DNA from: an uncultured SAR86 cluster bacterium
GTDB lineage: Bacteria; Pseudomonadota; Gammaproteobacteria; Magnimaribacterales; AG-339-G14
Direction of reading: 5' to 3'
DNA length: 64,000 nucleotides
Assembly: GCA_902595715.1 (NCBI GenBank)
Contig: CACJRI010000001.1
Span: 1-64,000 of the forward strand
Shown here piece after piece: positions 49,506 to 56,720 of this stretch (position 1 is its first letter; every line of letters begins with the position of its first letter). The notes beneath the pieces were generated by a model. That model was not told the origin of the DNA. It did no database searches and worked only from the letters and a program-made list of their open reading frames with translations. The translations under genes and the position numbers were made by a program.

Positions 49506-50522
49506 ATGGAATTTTTAATTGATTATGGGTCTTTTTTACTTAAGACTGTCTCTCTGATAATTATTATCTCAATACCTTTTTTTATTTTGTTTTCATCAAA
49601 AGGAAAAGATGCCACTCCATCTGGTACTTTAAAAATTACAAATTTATCAGACAAATTAGATAACATGGCAGGAGCGGTTAAGTCTTTAACATTAAATAAA
49701 AATGAACGAAAAAAACTTCTTAAAGAAAAGAAAAAAAATTTAAAGGCAAAAAAAAACAAATCCATTCCAAAGCCTGTTTTTGTTTTGAACTTTAATGGTG
49801 ATATTGAAGCTTCAAGTGTTGAAAATCTTAAAGAAGAAATAACGGCAATATTAAAAAGCGAAACTAAATGCCAAGAACTTGTCTTACGTTTAGAAAGCCC
49901 TGGCGGGACTGTCATCGGCTATGGATTATGCGCTGCTCAATTACAAAGATTAAGAGATGCAGGGATCAAAGTAACGGCGTGTGTTGATAAGGTTGCTGCC
50001 TCAGGTGGTTACATGATGGCATGTGTTTGCAATAAAATTGTTTCATCTCCTTTTGCCATCATTGGTTCAATTGGTGTAGTTGCAGCGATTCCAAACTTTC
50101 ATAAAGTACTCAAAAAAAATAATGTAGATTATGAACTTCATACAGCAGGTGAATACAAACGTACCATAACTATGTTTGGTGAAACTACACCGGCAGGTAG
50201 GAAAAAGTTTAAAGAACATTTAGAAGACATACACGTTCTTTTTAAAGACCATATTAAAAAGTTCAGACCTTCTCTAGATATGAAAAAAATCGCAACTGGC
50301 GAAACATGGGAGGGAATAAAAGCTCTTGAAGTTGGTTTGGTCGATGAAATCTCAACCAGTGACGAGTATTTACTGAATTTATCGAAGAAGCATGAGATTT
50401 TTGAGATATCTTTCATAACAAGACAAAACTTTCAGGATAAATTGAGCTTTTTTATTACCTCAACTGCAACTAAACTTTTATCATCCTTAGAAACTTTTTT
50501 TGATAAAAATAAATACAGGTAG
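49506..50522 (+). CDS. sohB: SohB-type inner-membrane S49 peptidase
   Basis: A 338-aa protein with an N-terminal transmembrane helix (residues 8-29), a basic linker, and an S49 peptidase domain. The nucleophile lies in AASGGYMMACVCNKI, the catalytic Lys in HTAGEYKRTITMFGE, and SPFAIIGSIGVVAAIPNF is a family block. SohB degrades signal peptides or membrane protein fragments on the periplasmic face. It follows serS by 31 nt and precedes a small membrane protein gene by 11 nt. Confidence 0.92.
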   Translation: MEFLIDYGSFLLKTVSLIIIISIPFFILFSSKGKDATPSGTLKITNLSDKLDNMAGAVKSLTLNKNERKKLLKEKKKNLKAKKNKSIPKPVFVLNFNGDIEASSVENLKEEITAILKSETKCQELVLRLESPGGTVIGYGLCAAQLQRLRDAGIKVTACVDKVAASGGYMMACVCNKIVSSPFAIIGSIGVVAAIPNFHKVLKKNNVDYELHTAGEYKRTITMFGETTPAGRKKFKEHLEDIHVLFKDHIKKFRPSLDMKKIATGETWEGIKALEVGLVDEISTSDEYLLNLSKKHEIFEISFITRQNFQDKLSFFITSTATKLLSSLETFFDKNKYR

Positions 50523-50533
50523 AGCTTCAAATA

Positions 50534-50905
50534 ATGGAAGATTTAATACTGCTTCTTGGTATTGAAAACTCTTCCCTTAGAGGATTCACTTTTGGTTTTG
50601 TTCACGTCTTTCTTATATTAATTGGATATTACTCGGGCTGGAGTATTAACCGATTCATCAAGATAGCATCAAATGGATATATTGCTGGCATCATTGGTGC
50701 TGCTCTTGCTCATGTAATTGCAGATTTAATTGCAGCTATTATTGATCCAACTATTCGGCCAATGACTTTAGGAATTGTTGCAGGAGGAATAGTTCCTTTA
50801 TTTTTTATCCCTTTTTTAGATAGGTATTTAGTTAAAAGTAAGAATCACATCATGGTAGGAGACCATGAGGATATTAAAAAAGACCTAGAAGAAAGACACT
50901 CCTGA
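50534..50905 (+). CDS. Hypothetical small integral membrane protein (123 aa)
   Basis: Not recognised. It contains three hydrophobic segments: FTFGFVHVFLILIGYYSGW, a Gly/Ala-rich stretch from GYIAGIIGAALAHVIADLI, and GIVAGGIVPLFFIPFLDRYL, then a charged cytoplasmic-looking tail (KSKNHIMVGDHEDIKKDLEE). Gly-rich helix packing suggests oligomerisation. It lies 11 nt after sohB, probably in the same transcript. The gene is convergent with two tandem small membrane genes on the minus strand. No Shine-Dalgarno of strength is seen. Confidence 0.7.
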   Translation: MEDLILLLGIENSSLRGFTFGFVHVFLILIGYYSGWSINRFIKIASNGYIAGIIGAALAHVIADLIAAIIDPTIRPMTLGIVAGGIVPLFFIPFLDRYLVKSKNHIMVGDHEDIKKDLEERHS

Positions 50906-50915
50906 ATGAATGTCT
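50894..50915 (+). terminator. Possible terminator at the end of the sohB unit
   Basis: AGACACTC (50894-50901) and GAATGTCT (50908-50915) form an imperfect 8-bp stem (one mismatch), followed by a T-rich stretch GATTTGTTTATTTCTTT. It overlaps the stop codon of the 123-aa gene. Weak. Confidence 0.35.
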
Positions 50916-50922
50916 GATTTGT

Positions 50923-51150
50923 TTATTTCTTTAAAATAGCAAAAATAATTATTAATGATACAAGAGCTAATAAACCGTTTTCTCCAAATAAATTCATTAC
51001 TTCTGAAAAGTTATTCAAAACATTTCCAAAAACCGGGGTTTCAGGACCAAAAATCAACCCAATCAAAAGCGAAATAGCAATGAACAATCCAAGAACTTCG
51101 GTAGACTTGTAAAGAAATTTTCTTATTTTTTTAAATTTAAATATTTCCAT
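50923..51150 (-). CDS. Small membrane protein, paralogue B of a tandem pair (75 aa)
   Basis: A 75-aa protein with a basic N-terminus (EIFKFKKIRKFLYKS), a hydrophobic segment EVLGLFIAISLLIGLIFG, a short polar middle (PETPVFGNVLNNFSEVMNLFGENG), and a second hydrophobic segment LLALVSLIIIFAILKK. It aligns over its C-terminal 47 residues with the upstream gene product (51196-51417): FxNVLNNxxxVxxxxGxxGxxxLxxxxxxxxxLKK. It follows that gene by 45 nt on the same strand with a hairpin in between. I do not recognise the family. Confidence 0.65.
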   Translation of the reverse strand: MEIFKFKKIRKFLYKSTEVLGLFIAISLLIGLIFGPETPVFGNVLNNFSEVMNLFGENGLLALVSLIIIFAILKK

Positions 51151-51161
51151 GTTTTTAAGTA

Positions 51162-51185
51162 GAGCCGGAGCAGAAACTCCGGCTC
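51162..51185 (-). other. Intercistronic hairpin between the two paralogous small genes
   Basis: GAGCCGGAG (51162-51170) and CTCCGGCTC (51177-51185) form a perfect, GC-rich 9-bp stem with a 6-nt loop, 10 nt after the stop of the first gene and 11 nt before the ATG of the second (minus strand). No U-run follows. It could uncouple expression levels of the two genes by protecting the upstream mRNA or attenuating read-through. Confidence 0.6.
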
Positions 51186-51195
51186 AAAGCTAAAA

Positions 51196-51417
51196 TTACT
51201 TAAGTAATTTATAAAGCAATGCTGCAGCTAAAAGACCGACAATCCCTGCATCACCCAATTGTTGGATAACTCCTAAAAGATTGCCAAGAACTCCGCCGAA
51301 AAACCAAGCATTGTTATCAAAAACAATACCGGCAACAACACCTAGACCGATTACTCCAACTAAGATCCCAGTTAAACCAGAAACTAAGTCTCTAATCATA
51401 TCGAACGCTTTATCCAT
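51196..51417 (-). CDS. Small membrane protein, paralogue A of a tandem pair (73 aa)
   Basis: The start is ATG at 51417 (DKAFDMIRDLVSG), fixed by a very strong GGGGAGG ribosome site 6 nt upstream; the longer frame to 51483 lacks such a signal. Two Gly/Ala/Leu-rich hydrophobic segments (LTGILVGVIGLGVVAGIVF; GIVGLLAAALLYKLLK) flank a NNAWFFGGVLGNLLGVIQQ middle. It is related to the product at 50923-51150. The strong ribosome site and following hairpin point to high expression. The function is unknown; bacteriocin-, holin- or scaffold-like roles are all unproven. Confidence 0.72.
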   Translation of the reverse strand: MDKAFDMIRDLVSGLTGILVGVIGLGVVAGIVFDNNAWFFGGVLGNLLGVIQQLGDAGIVGLLAAALLYKLLK

Positions 51418-51423
51418 AAGGTA

Positions 51424-51430
51424 CCTCCCC
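51424..51430 (-). promoter_or_regulatory. Strong Shine-Dalgarno for the 73-aa protein
   Basis: GGGGAGG on the minus strand, 6 nt before ATG at 51417. It is far stronger than sites of most neighbouring genes and decides the start. Confidence 0.7.
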
Positions 51431-51515
51431 ATATATATGTGATTTAGCTGATTAATAAAACCATAGGGAAATAGGTCCTTCAATTTTTAAATTATTTTCG
51501 CTACTATTTAAGCTA

Positions 51516-51550
51516 ATTTCTGTCAAACTCAAATTTTTGAGCTCAGAAAT
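51516..51550. repeat. Interrupted palindrome upstream of the acyl-CoA ligase gene
   Basis: Outer arms ATTTCTG (51516-51522) and CAGAAAT (51544-51550) enclose inner arms CTCAAA (51528-51533) and TTTGAG (51536-51541). The element ends 25 nt before the ligase ATG. It could be a regulator operator or a 5'-UTR hairpin; no T-run follows on either side in the right place for a terminator. Confidence 0.45.
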
Positions 51551-51575
51551 AAAAAAAAATATTACAAGTTAAAAA

Positions 51576-53141
51576 ATGAAAATACCTGAAAATAAAACAT
51601 TACAAGAACTTTTCGAGTGGCGCTTTGATAAAACACCTGAGTCAATAGCTCATAAATTTTTAGACCGAGAGACTACATACAAAGATCTAAATAAATTTTC
51701 AAACCAAATTGCTAATGGCTTAATCGACCTTGGCTGTAAACCCAATACAAGAATTGCATATTATGGAAAAAATTCTGACTATTTCTTTGAATGCATAATT
51801 GGCACATTGAAATCAAATACTGTTGCTGTAGGAGTCAATTGGAGATTAGCTCCGCCTGAGGTAAGTTATGTTTTAAATGACTCCGAAAGTGAAGTTCTTT
51901 TTGTAGGTCAAGAGTTTTATCCTATTATCGATCAAATATTAGCCGATCTTCCAAAAATTAAGAAAGTCATCGCAGTTGATGGCGGACATGAAACATTTCA
52001 AGACTTTATCAGTTGGCGAGATTCACAAGACGTTTCAGCTACGGGTCTAAAATCATCCGATGATGATGACATATTACAGCTTTATACATCAGGTACCACA
52101 GGCCATCCTAAAGGCGTACAACTAACAAATAAAAATTTTGCAGCTGCAAATGAATCTGTAAATGGCATTATTCCTTTTGAAGAAGGGAGTACTAATTTAG
52201 TTTGTATGCCAGGTTATCATGTGGCAGGGACCAATTGGGGAATTTGGGGTTACATATTCGGCTGTAGAAATATAATAATTGCTGATATTGATCCTGGGTT
52301 AATCTTAGAGCTTATTCAATCAGAAAAAATTAGATCTTCTTTATTTGTACCTGCGGTGATCCTATTTTTGATCTCACACCCTAATGCACAAACCACAGAT
52401 TTTTCTTCATTAAACTTTGTGCTTTATGGTGCATCGCCCATTGCTGACGATACTATTATGAAAGCCCAAGAAATCATGAAGTGCGATCTATATCAAGTTT
52501 ATGGACTTACTGAAACTACCGGAGCAATAACCATCATGATGCCAGAAGATCATGATCCTGATAAAGGCAAACTCAGATCTTGTGGTAAAGCTCTGAAAGG
52601 TGTCGAGTTAAAAGTTATAGATGAAGAGGGTAATGAATTGGAAACTGGAAAAATAGGGGAGGTCGTCTCTAAATCTCTATTAAACATGAAGGGTTATTGG
52701 AATAAACCAGATGCAACTAAGGAATCAATAGTTGATGGATGGTTTTATTCGGGCGATGCTGGATATTTTGATGATGAAGGATACTTATTCATTCACGATA
52801 GAGTTAAAGACATGATTGTTTCTGGAGGTGAAAATATTTACCCAGCTGAGGTAGAAAACGCTTTGATGAATAATGATGAAATCCTCGATGCTGCTGTTGT
52901 TGGAATTCCCGATGAAAAATGGGGTGAATCTGTTAAAGGATTTGTTGTATTGGGAGCAGATTCTTCTCTATCAGAAGATGAAATTATCAGCTATACCAGA
53001 ACACAAATCGCAGCTTACAAGTGCCCCAAGTCAATAGAGTTCATACAGGAACTTCCTCGAAATCCATCTGGAAAAATACTCAGGAGAGAGTTAAGAGACC
53101 CCTATTGGGAAGGAATAGACAGAAAAGTATCTGGAAATTAA
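51576..53141 (+). CDS. AMP-dependent acyl-CoA synthetase/ligase
   Basis: A 521-aa ANL-superfamily enzyme. It has the P-loop LQLYTSGTTGHPKGVQLTNK, the adenine motif VLYGASPIADD, YQVYGLTETTGA, the hinge GYLFIHDRVKDMIVSGGENI, and the catalytic Lys near the end in PRNPSGKILRREL. It activates a carboxylic acid, probably a fatty acid, to acyl-CoA via acyl-AMP. Length and motif spacing are normal. The palindrome upstream may regulate it. There is a 33-nt gap to the next, unrelated-looking small gene. Confidence 0.93.
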   Translation: MKIPENKTLQELFEWRFDKTPESIAHKFLDRETTYKDLNKFSNQIANGLIDLGCKPNTRIAYYGKNSDYFFECIIGTLKSNTVAVGVNWRLAPPEVSYVLNDSESEVLFVGQEFYPIIDQILADLPKIKKVIAVDGGHETFQDFISWRDSQDVSATGLKSSDDDDILQLYTSGTTGHPKGVQLTNKNFAAANESVNGIIPFEEGSTNLVCMPGYHVAGTNWGIWGYIFGCRNIIIADIDPGLILELIQSEKIRSSLFVPAVILFLISHPNAQTTDFSSLNFVLYGASPIADDTIMKAQEIMKCDLYQVYGLTETTGAITIMMPEDHDPDKGKLRSCGKALKGVELKVIDEEGNELETGKIGEVVSKSLLNMKGYWNKPDATKESIVDGWFYSGDAGYFDDEGYLFIHDRVKDMIVSGGENIYPAEVENALMNNDEILDAAVVGIPDEKWGESVKGFVVLGADSSLSEDEIISYTRTQIAAYKCPKSIEFIQELPRNPSGKILRRELRDPYWEGIDRKVSGN

Positions 53142-53161
53142 TATAGTGTTTGTAAAAAACT

Positions 53162-53167
53162 AGGAGG
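53162..53167 (+). promoter_or_regulatory. Consensus Shine-Dalgarno of the 98-aa repeat protein
   Basis: AGGAGG lies 7 nt before the ATG at 53175. A full consensus site is unusual in this window. Confidence 0.7.
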
Positions 53168-53174
53168 AATTTTA

Positions 53175-53471
53175 ATGGGATACGCTTATAGAAATGATAA
53201 ATTCACTGAAGGTTCTAAAACTATTGCGACAATTAAGCGAGATAAAATTTATGAAGGCAATACGTCTAGAGTAATTTGCAACATAAGGGATGATAAGGTT
53301 CGAGAAAAAACTGGATCCACAACTGTATGCAATGTTAGGAATGGAGATATTAGAAAGATAAATGGGTCCTCCAGAATGGAATACGTAAAAAATGTCAGGA
53401 AACAAATAAGAAACTCAGATGCTGTTTCCGATGTCTTTCTTGCTGGTTTTTGGTATTACTTTATTAAATAA
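53175..53471 (+). CDS. Small repeat protein with ~17-residue beta-type repeats (98 aa)
   Basis: Not recognised with certainty. Tandem units are visible: KTIATIKRDKIYEGNTS, RVICNIRDDKVREKTGS and TTVCNVRNGDIRKINGSS, giving a pattern (I/V)xx(I/V)(R/K)xxxIxExxGS. These look like short beta-hairpin repeats, as in small beta-flower or antifreeze-like repeat proteins. There is no signal peptide; the C-terminus (DVFLAGFWYYFI) is hydrophobic. A consensus ribosome site suggests strong translation. It is convergent with the 104-aa gene, with a symmetrical terminator-like repeat between. Confidence 0.7.
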   Translation: MGYAYRNDKFTEGSKTIATIKRDKIYEGNTSRVICNIRDDKVREKTGSTTVCNVRNGDIRKINGSSRMEYVKNVRKQIRNSDAVSDVFLAGFWYYFIK

Positions 53472-53479
53472 ACTGTAAA

Positions 53480-53509
53480 AAAGTCTTAACCGCAAATGAT
53501 TAAGACTTT
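53480..53509. terminator. Candidate bidirectional terminator between convergent small genes
   Basis: AAAGTCTTAA (53480-53489) and TTAAGACTTT (53500-53509) form a 10-bp stem with a 10-nt loop; T-rich sequence follows on the plus strand (TTTAATTTTG) and T-rich on the minus strand. The stem is AT-rich, hence only moderate confidence. Confidence 0.5.
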
Positions 53510-53814
53510 AATTTTGAAATTATATCTTTAGTTTGTTCGTCTAAATTATTTTGAATACTTTCAACAAGCAAAGATGCAACAAAAGACATTTCAGCAAGGG
53601 GTTCGACAGAATTAGAAGTATGACTAACCGCTTGACACAAACTTCCAAGTCCCTCTGACATATAATTTAGTTTTTTTTCTATATCCTTCTCTCTTCTAGC
53701 ATAGTCAAAGTATCTCTTTGCATCACTAGATTTACTGCTAGCTTTACTAGACTCAGAAATAGCTTTTCTTTTATAACTGTTCGCAGCTACTGCTCTTATC
53801 GCCCATCTCAACAT
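53500..53814 (-). CDS. Hypothetical helical protein (104 aa)
   Basis: Not recognised. It is predicted to be mostly alpha-helical: a basic N-terminus (LRWAIRAVAANSYKRKAISE), a Ser/Lys-rich segment (SSKASSKSSDAKRYF), and amphipathic helices (LNYMSEGLGSLCQAVSH; MSFVASLLVESIQNNLDE). There is no clear signal peptide or membrane helix. A consensus AGGAGG (53823-53828 on the complement) precedes the ATG by 8 nt. It lies 95 nt after the channel-like gene on the same strand and may be cotranscribed with it. Confidence 0.7.
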   Translation of the reverse strand: MLRWAIRAVAANSYKRKAISESSKASSKSSDAKRYFDYARREKDIEKKLNYMSEGLGSLCQAVSHTSNSVEPLAEMSFVASLLVESIQNNLDEQTKDIISKLKS

Positions 53815-53909
53815 AATAATTTCCTCCTTGTTTTCATAAAAATATTTGATAGATCATAAAGATAATCATTTAAATTTGAAATCTCAAAATTTATCTTATC
53901 TTATTAAGA

Positions 53910-56258
53910 TTACTTAGACGTTAAAGTAGGAGAAAATCTCTTAGATTTAATTCTCCTGTAAATAAATATTCCAAGCCCAACAAAACTCAAAGGTAAAAGA
54001 ACTTTTAAGGGAGTAAGTAAGAATAGTGCTAAAGGATTAAATAAATGAACAAGAATAGTGAAGATGATGGTTATTCCAGTCATTGAATAGAACGAAGCAA
54101 AGATAAGATCGACTATTGTCATGCTTAAAGGTTGCGGTCTTTCTGTAGAGAAATATAAAGCTATACTGGCTAAAAAAACTGTTGTCAGTATGGATATTGA
54201 ATCTCCTAACTCATCCAAAGGAACAAAAATCGAATAATAGGTAAGAGCTAATAAAAAAGATAAAGGTAAAAGAATTTTAAAGAGTGTCATTGAGCTACCG
54301 CGTTTAATTTTCCAACCGATTTTTGCTACTTCTTTTACATTTGCATTTTGCAGCAAACTCGAGCCCACTGACTTTTTATCGATTGTTCTAGAAATCCCTG
54401 CATTAGAAGTTAAAAGATCCCATCCTTCTAGCATAAAATTATTGTCAATTTTTCTTACAGGGACTGGATGTATACTTCCAAACTTCTCAGTATTTGATGA
54501 GCTGTAAGATATTGATAAATATTGTTCGTCAAAAGGATAATTATTTGGTATTGCATCAAAATCAAAGTTAGCAGAAATTCTGTATCTAAAATTAATCAAA
54601 TCCCGATTTTCTATATCTTCTTCTTTAGAAATGAGGCTTGTTTCAAATAAGGAATCTTTTTTAGAGAGATTATCAAACTGTAAGATTTCTATTCCTTGAT
54701 CATGCTTAGTGATTAAATCTAAGTAAAATTCTACAGACCAATTTTTATCTTCTATTGAAATCCTAGAAATATTTAAAATATCAAAATACACATAATTTAT
54801 GTCTGAAATTAATAGATTATTTATATAACTTTCTTCAATAACCTGGGCAAAGCCTTCTAGCACTTCTTCATCTTCATTTGCTGTTTCATCCATGCCATCA
54901 AAAGTATTTAATAAGTCTCGAGTTTTGAGATTTGTTTTAAGTTGAACATTATGGAAAAGCTTATAGTATTCATTTTCAGCAGAGTCCTCAAAATGCTCTA
55001 CTTTTTTAAATACTTTTTCATCATCTCTTACATCTCTTATGGTTCTGCTCTCGTTTGCAGATAATCTGCTCGTAAGAAGATTGCTATATTCAGAAGAATC
55101 TTGAGATGAAGGAACTAACCTATAAGTAAAATGACTTGGCTCGATATTAACATTGCCTATAAAGGAATAATTAGCTGTGAGTCCTAAATATTTGTCATTA
55201 ATACCATCGTATCTGTTGATGCCCCATAAAATAGTCTCTAAAAAGTCTCTTCTATTATCAATTTTTATTTTATGGTCATCGATTGATTTTTTGACAAGAT
55301 AAGCAACTTCTAATCCTTTATCAACGAACAAATTATTAAGTTTGTTTTTTTGTAATGAAAGAAAGTTTTCTTTATAAGTAGGAAACTTTTCGTTGAATTC
55401 ATTCCAATCGATATCTAATTTTTCTATGAATTCTTCCATTCTTAAATACAAATCATCATTATTTTTACTGAATGAAATCAATTCTAAATTGTTTAAATTT
55501 TCTAAACCTACAGTCCTTACAAACATGTCAACGAAATTTATTTCTGGATCATCATTTATTAAAAGAATTTTCTGATGGTGTTGTTTATTCGAAAGATGCC
55601 CGATAAACATAGAAATTAATAAATCCAAGCTAAGTCTGACATCAAGAACTAGTAGATCATTTTTACCAATTTGTTCTACTATTTTCTCAATAGAGGAGGG
55701 TAGCTTTAAAGTTTTTTCAGTATATTGCTTTAATTTATCTGAATAAGTAATTAGATTTACTTTATCTAAAAAATCTGGGTCTTCTGAGTCAAAAAAAATG
55801 TCATGTGATGATTCTGGAGGAAGATCATTTTGCCTTTTGTATTCATCAGGATTAGAAAAGAACCAAATCTTATCGATTTTATGCGATGGAACTATTAAGT
55901 TTTCAATAGAGACTTCATCAGAGCATAGATTGTTTCCCAAAGACAAAACATTTTTATATAGCTTCTTGGATATTTTTTGATCAGGAAAAAAAAGACAATA
56001 ATCATTACTGAAAAAATTATCAAGATCGGTAAATCTATTTAAACTATCGCCTTGAAAAAAAAGCGCATTTGGAAATAATTTAAGCAATTCATTTTCACTT
56101 TCGGGGATGTTATCAATTTGTAATAGGTGATAAATAAATTGTTTACCAGAAATTCCCCCGTTTTCATTTATATCTTTTTTGATGAAACTAAGAATTTTTT
56201 CTAAGAGAAACTTTTCGTATTCTTCATCATAAGTAAAGACAAAATCAATGCTATTCAT
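53910..56258 (-). CDS. PBP type 1 domain fused to pentameric ligand-gated ion channel
   Basis: A 782-aa protein. Residues 1-400 resemble a Leu/Ile/Val-type periplasmic-binding domain: IDFVFTYDEEYEKFLLEKIL then NENGGISGKQ at 31-40. From about 480 the sequence follows the Cys-loop receptor ligand-binding fold: YVYFDILNISRISIEDKNWS, VEFYLDLIT, and the hallmark FDFDAIPNNYPFDEQ near 565-579. Four helices follow: M1 (about 661-681, ILLPLSF), M2 (688-705), a loop PLSMTIVDLIFASFY matching the bacterial ELIC M2-M3 region, M3 and M4. No signal peptide precedes the binding domain, and a stop codon lies immediately upstream. It is 5 nt from the acidic gene. Confidence 0.75.
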   Translation of the reverse strand: MNSIDFVFTYDEEYEKFLLEKILSFIKKDINENGGISGKQFIYHLLQIDNIPESENELLKLFPNALFFQGDSLNRFTDLDNFFSNDYCLFFPDQKISKKLYKNVLSLGNNLCSDEVSIENLIVPSHKIDKIWFFSNPDEYKRQNDLPPESSHDIFFDSEDPDFLDKVNLITYSDKLKQYTEKTLKLPSSIEKIVEQIGKNDLLVLDVRLSLDLLISMFIGHLSNKQHHQKILLINDDPEINFVDMFVRTVGLENLNNLELISFSKNNDDLYLRMEEFIEKLDIDWNEFNEKFPTYKENFLSLQKNKLNNLFVDKGLEVAYLVKKSIDDHKIKIDNRRDFLETILWGINRYDGINDKYLGLTANYSFIGNVNIEPSHFTYRLVPSSQDSSEYSNLLTSRLSANESRTIRDVRDDEKVFKKVEHFEDSAENEYYKLFHNVQLKTNLKTRDLLNTFDGMDETANEDEEVLEGFAQVIEESYINNLLISDINYVYFDILNISRISIEDKNWSVEFYLDLITKHDQGIEILQFDNLSKKDSLFETSLISKEEDIENRDLINFRYRISANFDFDAIPNNYPFDEQYLSISYSSSNTEKFGSIHPVPVRKIDNNFMLEGWDLLTSNAGISRTIDKKSVGSSLLQNANVKEVAKIGWKIKRGSSMTLFKILLPLSFLLALTYYSIFVPLDELGDSISILTTVFLASIALYFSTERPQPLSMTIVDLIFASFYSMTGITIIFTILVHLFNPLALFLLTPLKVLLPLSFVGLGIFIYRRIKSKRFSPTLTSK

Positions 56259-56263
56259 TTAAA

Positions 56264-56632
56264 TTAATCACCCAGTTCTTTTAATTCTTCTTCCGAAAGC
56301 TCAGCATTAATGTTTGCCTTTTTAAAATCTTCCAAGCTTTCATCATCAGAGTCTTCATCAATATCTTCTAGTAATTCTTTTAGTTCATCTTCAGAAAATT
56401 CTTCTTCTAAAATTTCATCAATTTCTTCATCCGATATCATTAAATCATCATCATCTAAATCATCATCATCTAAATCATCATCATCATCATCATCAAGAAG
56501 GGATTTTAATTCTGGAAATTTTTCAAACATTTTTTCCTGATCGCCTTCAGATAATTTAAGAAAATTCTCAACAAACTCATCTTCAGATAATGAGTCGATC
56601 TCTTCTTCAGTCATCTCGAGTAAACTTTTCAT
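56264..56632 (-). CDS. Highly acidic Asp-rich low-complexity protein (122 aa)
   Basis: Not recognised. The protein is dominated by Asp and Glu, with a central run LLDDDDDDDLDDDDLDDDDL around residues 45-64 and Glu-rich helices on both sides (MTEEEIDSLSEDEFVENF; SEDELKELLEDIDEDSDDE). There is no signal peptide, so it is cytoplasmic as written. Low-complexity Asp runs can bind Ca2+ or other cations, or basic proteins. It is immediately upstream (5 nt) of the channel-like gene and probably its operon partner. The trinucleotide repeats encoding the Asp run could expand or contract. Confidence 0.75.
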   Translation of the reverse strand: MKSLLEMTEEEIDSLSEDEFVENFLKLSEGDQEKMFEKFPELKSLLDDDDDDDLDDDDLDDDDLMISDEEIDEILEEEFSEDELKELLEDIDEDSDDESLEDFKKANINAELSEEELKELGD

Positions 56633-56720
56633 CTTTAATCCTTTATCTTTTAGGTAATATATCTTAGTTTAATCTTGCAAATAATTCACAATTAGTCTTG
56701 CCTAGTTCTAAAATAGAGAT

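Noticed and set aside
51162-51185. Rho-independent terminator between the small paralogues
   Set aside because: No U-run follows and the next gene begins within 11 nt, so it was recorded as an intercistronic hairpin.
56310-56540. Plus-strand Ser-rich reading frame
   Set aside because: It is the antisense of the Asp-rich tract (GAT read as ATC/TCA) and has no start or homology support.
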